DNA of 64,000 nt, taken from contig NZ_PRDL01000001.1 of assembly GCF_015182315.1 (NCBI RefSeq), forward strand, positions 3,224,001-3,288,000, given 5' to 3'. Position 1 is the first letter of the stretch. Each line of letters begins with the position of its first letter. The notes below the pieces were generated by a model that made no database searches, was not told the DNA's origin, and worked only from the letters and a program-made list of their open reading frames with translations. The translations under genes and the position numbers were made by a program. This document shows positions 23,340 through 31,681 of this stretch, one piece after another. Source of the stretch: Cellvibrio polysaccharolyticus. GTDB lineage: Bacteria > Pseudomonadota > Gammaproteobacteria > Pseudomonadales > Cellvibrionaceae.

Positions 23340-26300
23340 TTAACCAGCCGCTTGCGGCTGGATTTTGTACCAGATGGCGTACATTGCAGGCAGAAACATT
23401 AAGGTGAGAAGCGTACCGGCCAGCGTACCGCCAATTAATGTATAAGCCAGCGCGCCCCAAAACACCGACTGGGTAAGCGGAATAAACGCAAAAACGGCGG
23501 CCAACGCCGTCAAAATGACCGGGCGGGCGCGCTGCACGGTTGCCTCAACAAGCGCATCGAAAGGTGCCAACCCCGCTTGCTTGTTGTGCTCAATTTGCCC
23601 GATCAGAATCAGCGTGTTGCGCATCAAAATTCCTGATAATGCGATCAACCCCACCAGCGCATTAATACCAAAAGGTTGCTGAAACAAAAGCAACGTGGGC
23701 ACCACACCGATTAATCCCAGCGGGCTGGTAAGAAACACCATCACCATGGCGGATATCGAGCGCACCTGAAAAACAATAATGAGCAGCGTGATGGCCACCA
23801 TGATGGGAAACAGCGGCAACATTGCCGCCGATGCTTTACCGGATTCCTCAATGGAGCCTGCCTCCACAATACGGTAGCCCTCCGGCAATTTTTCCATCAG
23901 CGGTTGCAGCTGTTTGGTAATTGCGGCTGACACATCCGGCGGTTGCAACTCTTCGGCAATGTCACCGCGTACAGTAATCGTCGGCAGGCGGTCGCGACGG
24001 CGGATTACCGGCTCTTCGGCGCGCACTTCAAACTCACCCAGTTGTGATAGCGGAATACGCTGGCCGTTGGCACCGGCCAGGGTAAAGTCGGCGATGCGGC
24101 TCGGGTCGAGCCGCGCATCACCGGCGGAACGCGCGATAACTTGCACCGTGCGAATGTCTTCACGCACCACCGTTACCGGCACACCACTGAGGAAAAATTG
24201 CAGTTGCTGCGCCACGTCACTGGAGGTTAGCCCCATGGCTTGCAAGCGGTTTTGATCCAGTACAAAGTGTTGCGTCGGTATGCGAGAACCCCAATCACTA
24301 TTAACCGTGCGCATTAACGGGCTTGCACGCATCACTTGCTGCACATCGGCGGCGATTAGGCGCAGTTTTTCAGGGTCCGGGCCGGTAACCCGGTAAGCTA
24401 CGGGGAAGGGACTGTAAGGACCAAATACCAGTTGCGTAACGCGCACGCGCGCTTGCGCGGCGAGGCCGTCGGCAACGGCTTTACGCAAGCGGTGCTTCAG
24501 CGCTTCACGTTCGGTTTCGCTATCGGTGCGGATAACAATTTTGGCAAACGATGGATCAGGCAATTCCGGCCCCATCGCAAAATAAAAGCGCGGAGCCCCC
24601 TGGCCAATGTAGGAGGTAACGATGCGAGCCTCCTCCTGTTTCGCCAGCCAGGTTTCTATCTCAGCCGTGGCCGTGCCGGTTTGCTCGATGGACGCCCCAT
24701 AAGGCATTTGCACTTCCACAATTACTTCGGGCCGATCAGAGATAGGGAAAAATTGTTTTTTGACGATCCCCATCCCCAGCACCGCCAACACAAACAACCC
24801 GACTACCACACCGGCCACCAGCCCTTTGCGAGCAATAATGCGACCCAGCAAATGACGCATTTGATGGTAGCGGGGCGTATTGTAAAGCGCGTGGTGCCCC
24901 CCTTCGACCTTCTTGATACCGGAGAGCAATTTCACGCCGAGATAAGGCGTAAAAATGACCGCAACAATCCACGAGGCAATCAACGCAATGCCGACAATCC
25001 AGAACATATTGCTGGTGTATTCGCCGGCGGTGGATCGCGCAAAACCGTTGGGCATAAAACCCACGGCTGTTACCAGCGTGCCCGACAACATGGGCGCTGC
25101 CGTGTGGCTCCAGGCATAGGCGGCTGCGGCCACGCGGCTGAAACCTTCTTCAATTTTTACTACCATCATTTCGGTGGCAATGATGGCGTCATCGACCAAT
25201 AACCCCAACGCCAGAATGAGTGACCCGAGGGTAATGCGGTCAAAATTTTTCCCGGTCATCGCCATGATAATGAAAACCAGCGCGAGGGTTAGCGGCACCG
25301 CAGCAGCCACCACGATACCGGCGCGCCAGCCCATACTCAAAAAGCTCACCAGCATCACTACCATCAAGGCGGCGAAAAATTTAATCATAAATTCATCGAC
25401 AGACGCAGCAATGTTAACCGCCTGATTGGTAACGCTGGTCAGGCTCATGCCTAACGGCATATCGGCGTTGATGGCAGCCACTTTTTCTTCCAGCGCTTTG
25501 CCCAGGTCAAGCCCATTCCACCCTTCTTTCATCACAACGCCGAGCAACAAGGCGGGTTCACCGCCATTGCGAACCAGAAAAGTTGCCGGGTCTTCATAAC
25601 CGCGCTTCACCTCGGCAATGTCGGAAAGCTTCAGTGTTCGATCTTGTACAACAATGGGCGTATCGCGGATGGTTTGGAGTTCGCTAAACGCACCATCGAC
25701 ACGAATAAAAACCTGTGGCCCGCTGGTTTCTATGGAGCCAGCGGGCGTTAGCAAATTCTGATTATTAAGCGCGGCAAAAATTGCTTGCGGGCTAACCCCC
25801 AAGGTTGCAAGGCGCTCTTGTGAAAACTCGACGTAAATTCGCTCGGGCTGCTCGCCCAGGATGTTGACCTTTTTCACGCCCGGCACATGCAACAATTGTT
25901 GGCGCAACACTTCTGCATCGCGCACCAGCAAACGCTGCGGCTCGCCTTTGGCTTTTAGCGCGAACAACGCAAAGGTTACGTCCGCATATTCATCGTTAAC
26001 CATCGGGCCAATCACGCCGGGCGGCAGGTTGATGGCTTCATCGCCTACTTTTTTGCGCGCTTGATAAAATTGCTCCTGCACCTCGGCTGCCGGTGTGCTG
26101 TCGAGCAAGGTTAAAACGGTGAACGCCAAACCCGGTTTGGTGTAGGTTTCGGTGCGTTCGTACCAACGCAGTTCCTGCAGGCGCTTTTCGATTTTCTCGG
26201 CAACCTGATCCTGCATTTCCTGCGCGGTTGCGCCGGGCCACGCGGTGATGACGGTCATTACCTTGATGGTAAATGCCGGGTCTTCCGCGCGCCCCAATTT

Positions 26301-26405
26301 GAAAAATGATACCAGCCCGGCCACCGAGATCAGCACAATCAGAAATAACGTGATGGATCGCTCGCGTACCGCCAATGCGGAAAAATTGAAACGACTTTCG
26401 CTCAT
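23340..26405 (-). CDS. RND efflux pump, inner-membrane permease
   Basis: A 1021-residue protein of the AcrB/HAE1-type superfamily, full length. Twelve membrane helices in the two-half plan; the proton-relay DD is in GLLVDDAIIATEMM in helix 4, and the second half has ALSGILMRNTLILIGQIEHN. Porter domains carry VFIRVDGAFSEL and RRRDRLPTITVRGD. It exports hydrophobic or toxic compounds in exchange for protons. ATG 26405 overlaps the adaptor stop by four bases, so pump and adaptor are co-translated. The substrate cannot be told from sequence. Confidence 0.96.
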   Translation of the reverse strand: MSESRFNFSALAVRERSITLFLIVLISVAGLVSFFKLGRAEDPAFTIKVMTVITAWPGATAQEMQDQVAEKIEKRLQELRWYERTETYTKPGLAFTVLTLLDSTPAAEVQEQFYQARKKVGDEAINLPPGVIGPMVNDEYADVTFALFALKAKGEPQRLLVRDAEVLRQQLLHVPGVKKVNILGEQPERIYVEFSQERLATLGVSPQAIFAALNNQNLLTPAGSIETSGPQVFIRVDGAFSELQTIRDTPIVVQDRTLKLSDIAEVKRGYEDPATFLVRNGGEPALLLGVVMKEGWNGLDLGKALEEKVAAINADMPLGMSLTSVTNQAVNIAASVDEFMIKFFAALMVVMLVSFLSMGWRAGIVVAAAVPLTLALVFIIMAMTGKNFDRITLGSLILALGLLVDDAIIATEMMVVKIEEGFSRVAAAAYAWSHTAAPMLSGTLVTAVGFMPNGFARSTAGEYTSNMFWIVGIALIASWIVAVIFTPYLGVKLLSGIKKVEGGHHALYNTPRYHQMRHLLGRIIARKGLVAGVVVGLFVLAVLGMGIVKKQFFPISDRPEVIVEVQMPYGASIEQTGTATAEIETWLAKQEEARIVTSYIGQGAPRFYFAMGPELPDPSFAKIVIRTDSETEREALKHRLRKAVADGLAAQARVRVTQLVFGPYSPFPVAYRVTGPDPEKLRLIAADVQQVMRASPLMRTVNSDWGSRIPTQHFVLDQNRLQAMGLTSSDVAQQLQFFLSGVPVTVVREDIRTVQVIARSAGDARLDPSRIADFTLAGANGQRIPLSQLGEFEVRAEEPVIRRRDRLPTITVRGDIAEELQPPDVSAAITKQLQPLMEKLPEGYRIVEAGSIEESGKASAAMLPLFPIMVAITLLIIVFQVRSISAMVMVFLTSPLGLIGVVPTLLLFQQPFGINALVGLIALSGILMRNTLILIGQIEHNKQAGLAPFDALVEATVQRARPVILTALAAVFAFIPLTQSVFWGALAYTLIGGTLAGTLLTLMFLPAMYAIWYKIQPQAAG

Positions 26406-27526
26406 GGTAATACCACTCCATCAACCGCAGCCGTATTCAGGTTAGCGCCCTGAGCAAACCGGACAGCCATACCTTCATGAAGCAGATGTGCGCCGAGGGC
26501 GACAATTTCATCGTTCGGTTGAATGTCTCCGGTCACCAGCGCACCTTCATCATTCAAGCGCTGAATAGCCACCGAACGCCAACTCACCGTGGCGGTATCG
26601 CCGTTAATGATCCACACACCCGCGCCTTTACCCGCGTCATAAATGGCGCCCATTGGCACTTGCAAGCTGTTGCTCAACGCAAGCTGCGCATCCGCAATGT
26701 TGATCGTTACGGTTGTGCCCAGCGGCGCGTTTGCCAGCTCGCCTTGCAGCACATATCGCGCTTCAAAGGTGCGGGTTACACGGTCGGTGGTGTCTGATAA
26801 CTGACGGAGAGTGGCGGGGAGCGCAACCGGTTGCGGGCCGAACAAGGTCGCTTGCCCAACAGAACCTATGGCAGGGCGAAGGGTTTCCGGCAATTGAATG
26901 ATGGCTTCACGCGGCCCGGCATGAGCCAGGCGGACAACGGCTTGCCCGGCGCTCACCACCTGGCCGGGCTCAACCAGGGTTTCCATTACCACGCCGTCGG
27001 CGTCGGAAACCAGCTCGGCGTACAGCGTTGCGTTGAGTAAAACCCGCGCCTGTGCGATAGCCGCGCTTACGTTGGCATTGGCGGTGTCGGCAGCGGCTTT
27101 AGCCTGGTCATACGCCGACGCGGAGATAGCACCGGTGCCGCGCAGATCGCGGTAACGGGCTTCGTCCTCGTTCGCCTGCTTCGCCAGGGCTTTGGCTGCT
27201 GTCACGCTTTCCTGCTGTGCCGTTGCCGCCAGCTTCAAATCAACCGGATCAAGACGCAGCAAAGGCTGGCCTTTTTTAACGGTTTGCCCGGTGTCTACCA
27301 ACCGTTCCAGCACTTTTCCGGAAACGCGAAAACCCAGGTCACTTTGCACCCGCGCGGCGACGATGCCTGAAAATGAGCGTGATGCTATGCCTGCGTCCTT
27401 CACCGCGACAACGCGAACCAGCGGAGCCTCAAGGCGCGAGTCAGGTTGTGATTTTCCACCACAAGCCACCAGCAGGAAGGGTGATGCGAGAATGACCGCG
27501 GATGAAATAAGGCTGAACCGAGCCAT
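26402..27526 (-). CDS. RND periplasmic adaptor (membrane fusion) lipoprotein
   Basis: A 374-residue lipoprotein: signal with lipobox LLVA-C at residues 18-22. Typical adaptor parts follow: GIVAARVQSDLGFRVSGKV and GQTVKKGQPLLRLDPVDL (first lipoyl half), an alpha-hairpin rich in Ala/Gln (about 105-165), VMETLVEPGQVVSAGQ (second lipoyl half), and beta-barrel and membrane-proximal domains. It links the permease at 23340 to the outer-membrane factor at 28322. Its promoter overlaps the operator at 27569. Confidence 0.95.
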   Translation of the reverse strand: MARFSLISSAVILASPFLLVACGGKSQPDSRLEAPLVRVVAVKDAGIASRSFSGIVAARVQSDLGFRVSGKVLERLVDTGQTVKKGQPLLRLDPVDLKLAATAQQESVTAAKALAKQANEDEARYRDLRGTGAISASAYDQAKAAADTANANVSAAIAQARVLLNATLYAELVSDADGVVMETLVEPGQVVSAGQAVVRLAHAGPREAIIQLPETLRPAIGSVGQATLFGPQPVALPATLRQLSDTTDRVTRTFEARYVLQGELANAPLGTTVTINIADAQLALSNSLQVPMGAIYDAGKGAGVWIINGDTATVSWRSVAIQRLNDEGALVTGDIQPNDEIVALGAHLLHEGMAVRFAQGANLNTAAVDGVVLP

Positions 27527-27558
27527 GAGAAACCTCTTGATAATATAACGAGGCTCTC

Positions 27559-27596
27559 ATTCTTATTCTTGTGACCAATTTAGTCAATAGTCACAA
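27559..27596 (-). promoter_or_regulatory. Promoter and TetR operator of the adaptor-pump operon
   Basis: TTGTGAC (27569-27575) and GTCACAA (27590-27596) are perfect inverted arms 14 bases apart. On the minus strand a -35 box TTGACT (27582-27587) and a -10 box AAGAAT (27559-27564) with 17-base spacing overlap it, so a bound repressor would block transcription. The same arms and spacing recur at 28272. Confidence 0.75.
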
Positions 27597-27615
27597 CCAT
27601 GAAAATCCGCAGGTA

Positions 27616-28233
27616 TCAGGGAGAAAGGCTGCGCAACACCAGGTTGGAAAGATGCGCCGGCGCTTCATCGGTGTGGTCAAAATTATGTTGCAGCAGTAAT
27701 GGGTTGAGGTAAGGACGCAGAACCAGGTAAATGGCTGTCGCGGTTTCATCAAGAGGCGTTTTACGTTCAAAATCCCCCGACTGCCGCCCGGCCAGCAAAA
27801 TATCCTGAAGCAACCCTTTGATGCGCACTTCATAATCCAGCGTCGCCTGCCATTTTTCGGTCGCGGCAGAGGCGGCAATTTCATACAACTTACGCTCGTC
27901 CGAAAACAGCCGAAGACTGGCCGTTACAGCGGTTTTAAACAGCCGGCGCAGCTTTTCCGGCGGCCCATCCGCGCTATCCACAGCAGCGCGAATTTCTGTT
28001 TCGATACCCCGCAAACAGTTGGTGCATATCATCTCGCCAATGGCTTGCTTGGACTCAAAGAATTTGTAGATGTAAGCCTTGGAAAAGCCAATGGCTTTGG
28101 CGAGATCCGATACCGTGGTCCTGGTATAGCCATAACGGCTGAAATGTTCGGTAGCCGCAACCACAATCTGATCACGGATATCATGCTCGGCCGGGCCGCG
28201 TGCGGGAGCTGGTGCATCATTTAATGTATTCAT
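27616..28233 (-). CDS. TetR-family repressor of the RND system
   Basis: A 205-residue regulator. The HTH is clear: VVAATEHFSRYGYTRTTVSD, then LAKAIGFSKAYIYKFFESK; the rest is a helical ligand domain. It lies between the adaptor gene, which it precedes by 90 bases, and the divergent outer-membrane factor gene. The same inverted repeat in both promoters marks it as local repressor of all pump parts, probably released by a pump substrate. Confidence 0.93.
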   Translation of the reverse strand: MNTLNDAPAPARGPAEHDIRDQIVVAATEHFSRYGYTRTTVSDLAKAIGFSKAYIYKFFESKQAIGEMICTNCLRGIETEIRAAVDSADGPPEKLRRLFKTAVTASLRLFSDERKLYEIAASAATEKWQATLDYEVRIKGLLQDILLAGRQSGDFERKTPLDETATAIYLVLRPYLNPLLLQHNFDHTDEAPAHLSNLVLRSLSP

Positions 28234-28261
28234 GCAGGCAGTTTACTCACAAGGGGAAATA

Positions 28262-28297
28262 TTGACAATGAGTGACCAAAACGTATTATAGTCACAA
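28262..28297 (+). promoter_or_regulatory. Promoter and TetR operator of the outer-membrane factor gene
   Basis: GTGAC (28272-28276) and GTCAC (28291-28295) are inverted with a 14-base gap; the sites here and at 27569 share GTGACCAA on the left and TATAGTCACAA-like ends on the right. A -35 TTGACA (28262-28267) and a -10 TATTAT (28284-28289) enclose the left half, so binding would block RNA polymerase. The site also lies before the divergent repressor gene, allowing autoregulation. Confidence 0.75.
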
Positions 28298-28321
28298 CAA
28301 TTTCCCCATGACGGTAAAACC

Positions 28322-29773
28322 ATGCAACCCACCCTTCTCGCCACCGCCCTTTTCGCTTGCAGCCTTGCTGGCTGTGCCGTCGGCCCCGACTATGTGCAGC
28401 CCGATGTGGCAACCCCCGAACACTTCCAGAGCCAGAGCGCGATGGAAAACCGTAAGGCGGCTGTCGATGCTGACATAGTGACATGGTGGGCAGGCTTTGC
28501 AGACCCGCAGCTCACCCGGTTTGTCACCCTCGCGCTGGAACAAAACCTGGATGTGGCACAAGCCTCGGCCCGTGTGCTTCAGGCAAGGGCCAGTGTTAGC
28601 GCCGCCACCGCAGCGCTGCTGCCAGCGGCGAGCGTCAGCGGCCAGGCGACCCGCGCTTTTCAATCCCTAGAAACGCCACAAGGGCAACTTCTCAATGCCA
28701 CACCTGACTTTGATCGTTACGGCAACCTGTACGAGGCCAACCTTGCGGGCAGCTGGGAAGTGGATTTGTTTGGCAGTTTGCGCCGGGAACGCCGCGCCGC
28801 GCTGGCCGGTTACCAGGCCTCGGAAGCCGGTGCCATAGCAACCCGGTTAGCCGTAGCCGCACAAAGCGCCGATATCTATATCAGTATTCGCGGTTTGCAA
28901 ACCCGCGTTGACGTGGCACGCGAGCAAGTGGAAAAGCAGCAAGAGCTGGTCAGGATGCTGAACTTGCTGCATGAGAAGGGGCTGGCTGCCAAACGCCAGG
29001 TTCAGCAGGCGGAAGGTACGCTCACGCAAGTTCAGGCGTCGATACCAGCGCTGGAAGCCGGCCTGCAAGTCGCCATGAACGCCATGGACATTATGCTGGG
29101 TGCGTTACCCGGCACGTATAAAGAAGAACTCTCAACCACCGGTATTATCCCCATAGCACCGGGGATCGCCAGCAACGCATCGCCAGCGGAGCTGTTAAGA
29201 CGCAGACCCGATTTGATCATTGCCGAACGCCGCCTTGCGGCCGCCAACGAGCGTATTGGTGCCGCTATCGGCGAGTATTATCCCAAATTATCCTTGAGTG
29301 GCCTGGTGGGGAGCGCCACGTCGGTATCCGGCGATAATGTATTTTCCAACAACGCCAACCAGGCGGCCGGGGTGTTGGGGCTGCGCTGGAGGCTGTTCGA
29401 CTTTGGCCGCATCAATGCGCAAATTAACGCCGCCAGGGCAGAGGAATCCGAACTGCTTTCCGCGTATCGCCTGGCGGTACTGAAAGCCACGGAAGATGTA
29501 GAAAATGCGTTTTCCACGCTGGTAAAAAGCGAGGAGCAAGTGGCATGGTTGGCACAAAGCGTGGACGCACTTCGCGCTGCACGGCAAGCCTCGTTTGCAG
29601 CCTATGAAGGCGGGATCGTCAGCGTTATAGAGGTATTGCACACCGACAGCGAACTGTTGCGCGCCGCAGACGCGCAAGCCATGGCACAAACCGCATCGGC
29701 ACGCGCAGCAGTGAGTGCATTCAAAGCTTTGGGCGGCGGCTGGCAACCGACGGAGCAAGTAGCGCCACCTTAA
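28322..29773 (+). CDS. Outer-membrane efflux factor, NodT family lipoprotein
   Basis: A 483-residue TolC-like lipoprotein with lipobox SLAG-C (residues 15-19) and the family opening AVGPDYVQPDVATPEHF. Repeated helical halves contain VTLALEQNLDVAQASARVLQ and RRRPDLIIAERRLAAANERI. It forms the outer-membrane exit duct for the pump at 23340 and adaptor at 26402, completing the tripartite system. ATG 28322 has only a weak ribosome site (ACGG). Confidence 0.95.
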   Translation: MQPTLLATALFACSLAGCAVGPDYVQPDVATPEHFQSQSAMENRKAAVDADIVTWWAGFADPQLTRFVTLALEQNLDVAQASARVLQARASVSAATAALLPAASVSGQATRAFQSLETPQGQLLNATPDFDRYGNLYEANLAGSWEVDLFGSLRRERRAALAGYQASEAGAIATRLAVAAQSADIYISIRGLQTRVDVAREQVEKQQELVRMLNLLHEKGLAAKRQVQQAEGTLTQVQASIPALEAGLQVAMNAMDIMLGALPGTYKEELSTTGIIPIAPGIASNASPAELLRRRPDLIIAERRLAAANERIGAAIGEYYPKLSLSGLVGSATSVSGDNVFSNNANQAAGVLGLRWRLFDFGRINAQINAARAEESELLSAYRLAVLKATEDVENAFSTLVKSEEQVAWLAQSVDALRAARQASFAAYEGGIVSVIEVLHTDSELLRAADAQAMAQTASARAAVSAFKALGGGWQPTEQVAPP

Positions 29774-29813
29774 AGTGACAACACGTTAAAAACCTGAAAG
29801 TCGGACACAAAAA

Positions 29814-29834
29814 AGCCGATGGTTTACATCGGCT
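29814..29834. terminator. Terminator after the outer-membrane factor gene
   Basis: AGCCGATG and CATCGGCT pair around GTTTA, between the convergent genes ending at 29773 and 29906. The A-run before it gives a T-run on the minus strand; on the plus strand the tail is weak. Confidence 0.7.
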
Positions 29835-29905
29835 CAGCTTATTGACAAAGTGCCTTATTTTTACGGGCTGCAGGCAAGTGCCATTCTGTCCGTTTTACGT
29901 CAATT

Positions 29906-31210
29906 TTATTTCACCAACGTAGAAACCGTTTGGGAAACATTCACGGCGCCTTCGTAAATTTCAGACATCACGCGGTCTACCTGGCTGATTTGCGACTTGC
30001 TCGCTTCAGCACTGTCTTTTACCGTTTTCATTTTTTCGGTAACCGACAAAGTCAGGGTTTTATTCTCGGCAACGACTTTTTCAATTTCCAATGTAGAAGC
30101 GCTGGTTCTGGCGGCGAGTTGTCTTACTTCATCGGCAACTACCGCAAACCCCCTGCCCTGATCGCCAGCTCTGGCAGCTTCAATCGCCGCATTAAGCGCC
30201 AGCAAATTGGTTTGCTCCGCAATGCTGCGAATGGTCGATACAATGGCGGCAATACTCGCGGCCTGTTCATTCAGGCGCAGCAAAATGGTGTTGGCATCGG
30301 TCACTTCGCTGCTGATATCGGTAGACATATTCACCGACACACGCAGCAAGTCAGCCCCCTGGCGGGCAATTTGCGCGGTTTCTTCGGCGGTTGAAAACGA
30401 CAGCTGGGAAACCCGCGCCGTGGCCTGATGCCGCTCTACTTCGGCGGTGATATCAGAAGCGAACTTCACCACCTTGCGAATACTGCCGGTGGCCGAATCG
30501 TAAATGGGGTTGTAGGTTGCTTCTACCCACACCGTAGCGCCGGACGATGAAACCCGCTCAAACATCCCGGAGCGAAAAGTACCGCGGGATAGTTGCAGCC
30601 AGAAATCCGGATTTTCTTTATAGAACATTTCTGTACAAAAAAGGCGGTGGTGTTTGCCGCGAACCTGCGCCAGCGAATAGCCAAACAGTTTGAGAAAATT
30701 ATCGTTGGCGGTTAACACGTTTCCTTCTGCATCAAATTCGATAACGGCGGTAGAACGGTGCAAAGCCACGTTCATCGCATCCAGATCATCCAGCTTCAGC
30801 TTTTGCGGGGTTACGTTAAAAGCCAGCTTGATAACAGAAACCACATTGCCGTCGACATCTTTAATCGGGATGTATTGAGCTTCAATCCACACATCACTAC
30901 CGTCCGCTTTTTTACGCAAAAAGGTATCTTCTTGCGCAACGCCTCTGGCCAGATCCATCCAGAATTTTTTGTAATCCGGTGTTTTTACATAATCGGCAGA
31001 ACAAAAAATACGGTGCGGTTTTCCTACCACGTCAGAAAGTCCATAACCCATCATGTCGAGAAAAATTTTATTGGCATGCCGAATTTCACCCTCGGTAGAA
31101 AATTCGATATAAGCAATATTGTTTTTCAAAGACCCCAGCTCGTTGGTTACATAATCCTTTTCACGGATTAAATGCTCCAACGCCTTTTTTCGCTGATTGA
31201 AGAGAAACAT
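29906..31210 (-). CDS. Soluble chemoreceptor with two PAS domains
   Basis: A 434-residue methyl-accepting protein without membrane helices. ATG 31210 (MFLFNQRKKALEHL) is chosen; the longer frame adds 20 unlike residues. A short coiled coil leads to PAS 1 (AYIEFSTEGEIRHANKIFLD, with GKPHRIFC) and PAS 2 (AVIEFDAEGNVLTANDNFLK, with GKHHRLFC), each followed by a PAC-type strand (VWIEAQYIPIKD and VWVEATYNPIYD). The signalling tip is EQTNLLALNAAIEAARAG. The protein is short after the tip, ending at SQTVSTLVK. The layout is that of Aer2/BdlA-like redox or oxygen receptors; a haem or flavin cofactor is possible but not provable here. Confidence 0.93.
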   Translation of the reverse strand: MFLFNQRKKALEHLIREKDYVTNELGSLKNNIAYIEFSTEGEIRHANKIFLDMMGYGLSDVVGKPHRIFCSADYVKTPDYKKFWMDLARGVAQEDTFLRKKADGSDVWIEAQYIPIKDVDGNVVSVIKLAFNVTPQKLKLDDLDAMNVALHRSTAVIEFDAEGNVLTANDNFLKLFGYSLAQVRGKHHRLFCTEMFYKENPDFWLQLSRGTFRSGMFERVSSSGATVWVEATYNPIYDSATGSIRKVVKFASDITAEVERHQATARVSQLSFSTAEETAQIARQGADLLRVSVNMSTDISSEVTDANTILLRLNEQAASIAAIVSTIRSIAEQTNLLALNAAIEAARAGDQGRGFAVVADEVRQLAARTSASTLEIEKVVAENKTLTLSVTEKMKTVKDSAEASKSQISQVDRVMSEIYEGAVNVSQTVSTLVK

Positions 31211-31634
31211 AAAGAACCTGTAGGGGAAAAACCGGCTTGCCAGAATGGCGATGCACTGCGGGGCGCACACTATATGTCACCTTAACCCGCATATCCAGTA
31301 CATTTTTTCATCAATTCTGACGAATTTCGCGGCTTCAAGCCGGGTTTATTGGCAGCTCAATAAGGGGCAATTGATTCATAGATACTTGTATACATACCGC
31401 TGAACCGCAGCCATAGCGTCCATCCGCAACAGTTAGCGCTCACACACAGGCGTATTTTTCGTATTCGCTCCCCATCAAGAACGTTGATTTTGAGAAAACA
31501 TGCGTGTACTGTCGAATCAGGCGACAGCTGCTTATTATGGAGCACCCTCTTTAAGTTAAGCGAGTCGCCTGCACCGTACAATTGATCGCTCCAGCCTGAC
31601 AATACAATGACACACGGAAGTGAGCCAATGCCGG
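31211..31634. other. Intergenic region, no gene seen
   Basis: The stretch separates two divergent chemoreceptor genes. A minus-strand frame of 81 codons (31357-31602) has no start signal or recognisable content and is not called. The only clear signal is the sigma28-like promoter at 31635. Confidence 0.5.
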
Positions 31635-31662
31635 TAAATCTTATAAGGGCAACGACCGATTA
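31635..31662 (+). promoter_or_regulatory. Sigma28 (FliA)-like promoter
   Basis: TAAA at 31635-31638, 16 bases, then ACCGATTA at 31655-31662, against TAAA-N15/16-GCCGATAA. It lies 20 bases before the receptor ATG at 31682, with GGAG in between. This would tie the receptor to flagellar expression. Confidence 0.5.
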
Positions 31663-31681
31663 ACTGTAATGGAGAAATTGC

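Noticed and set aside
31357..31602. 81-codon minus-strand frame in the chemoreceptor gap
   Set aside because: No ribosome site, no recognised motif, and it would run against the sigma28-like promoter of the next gene.
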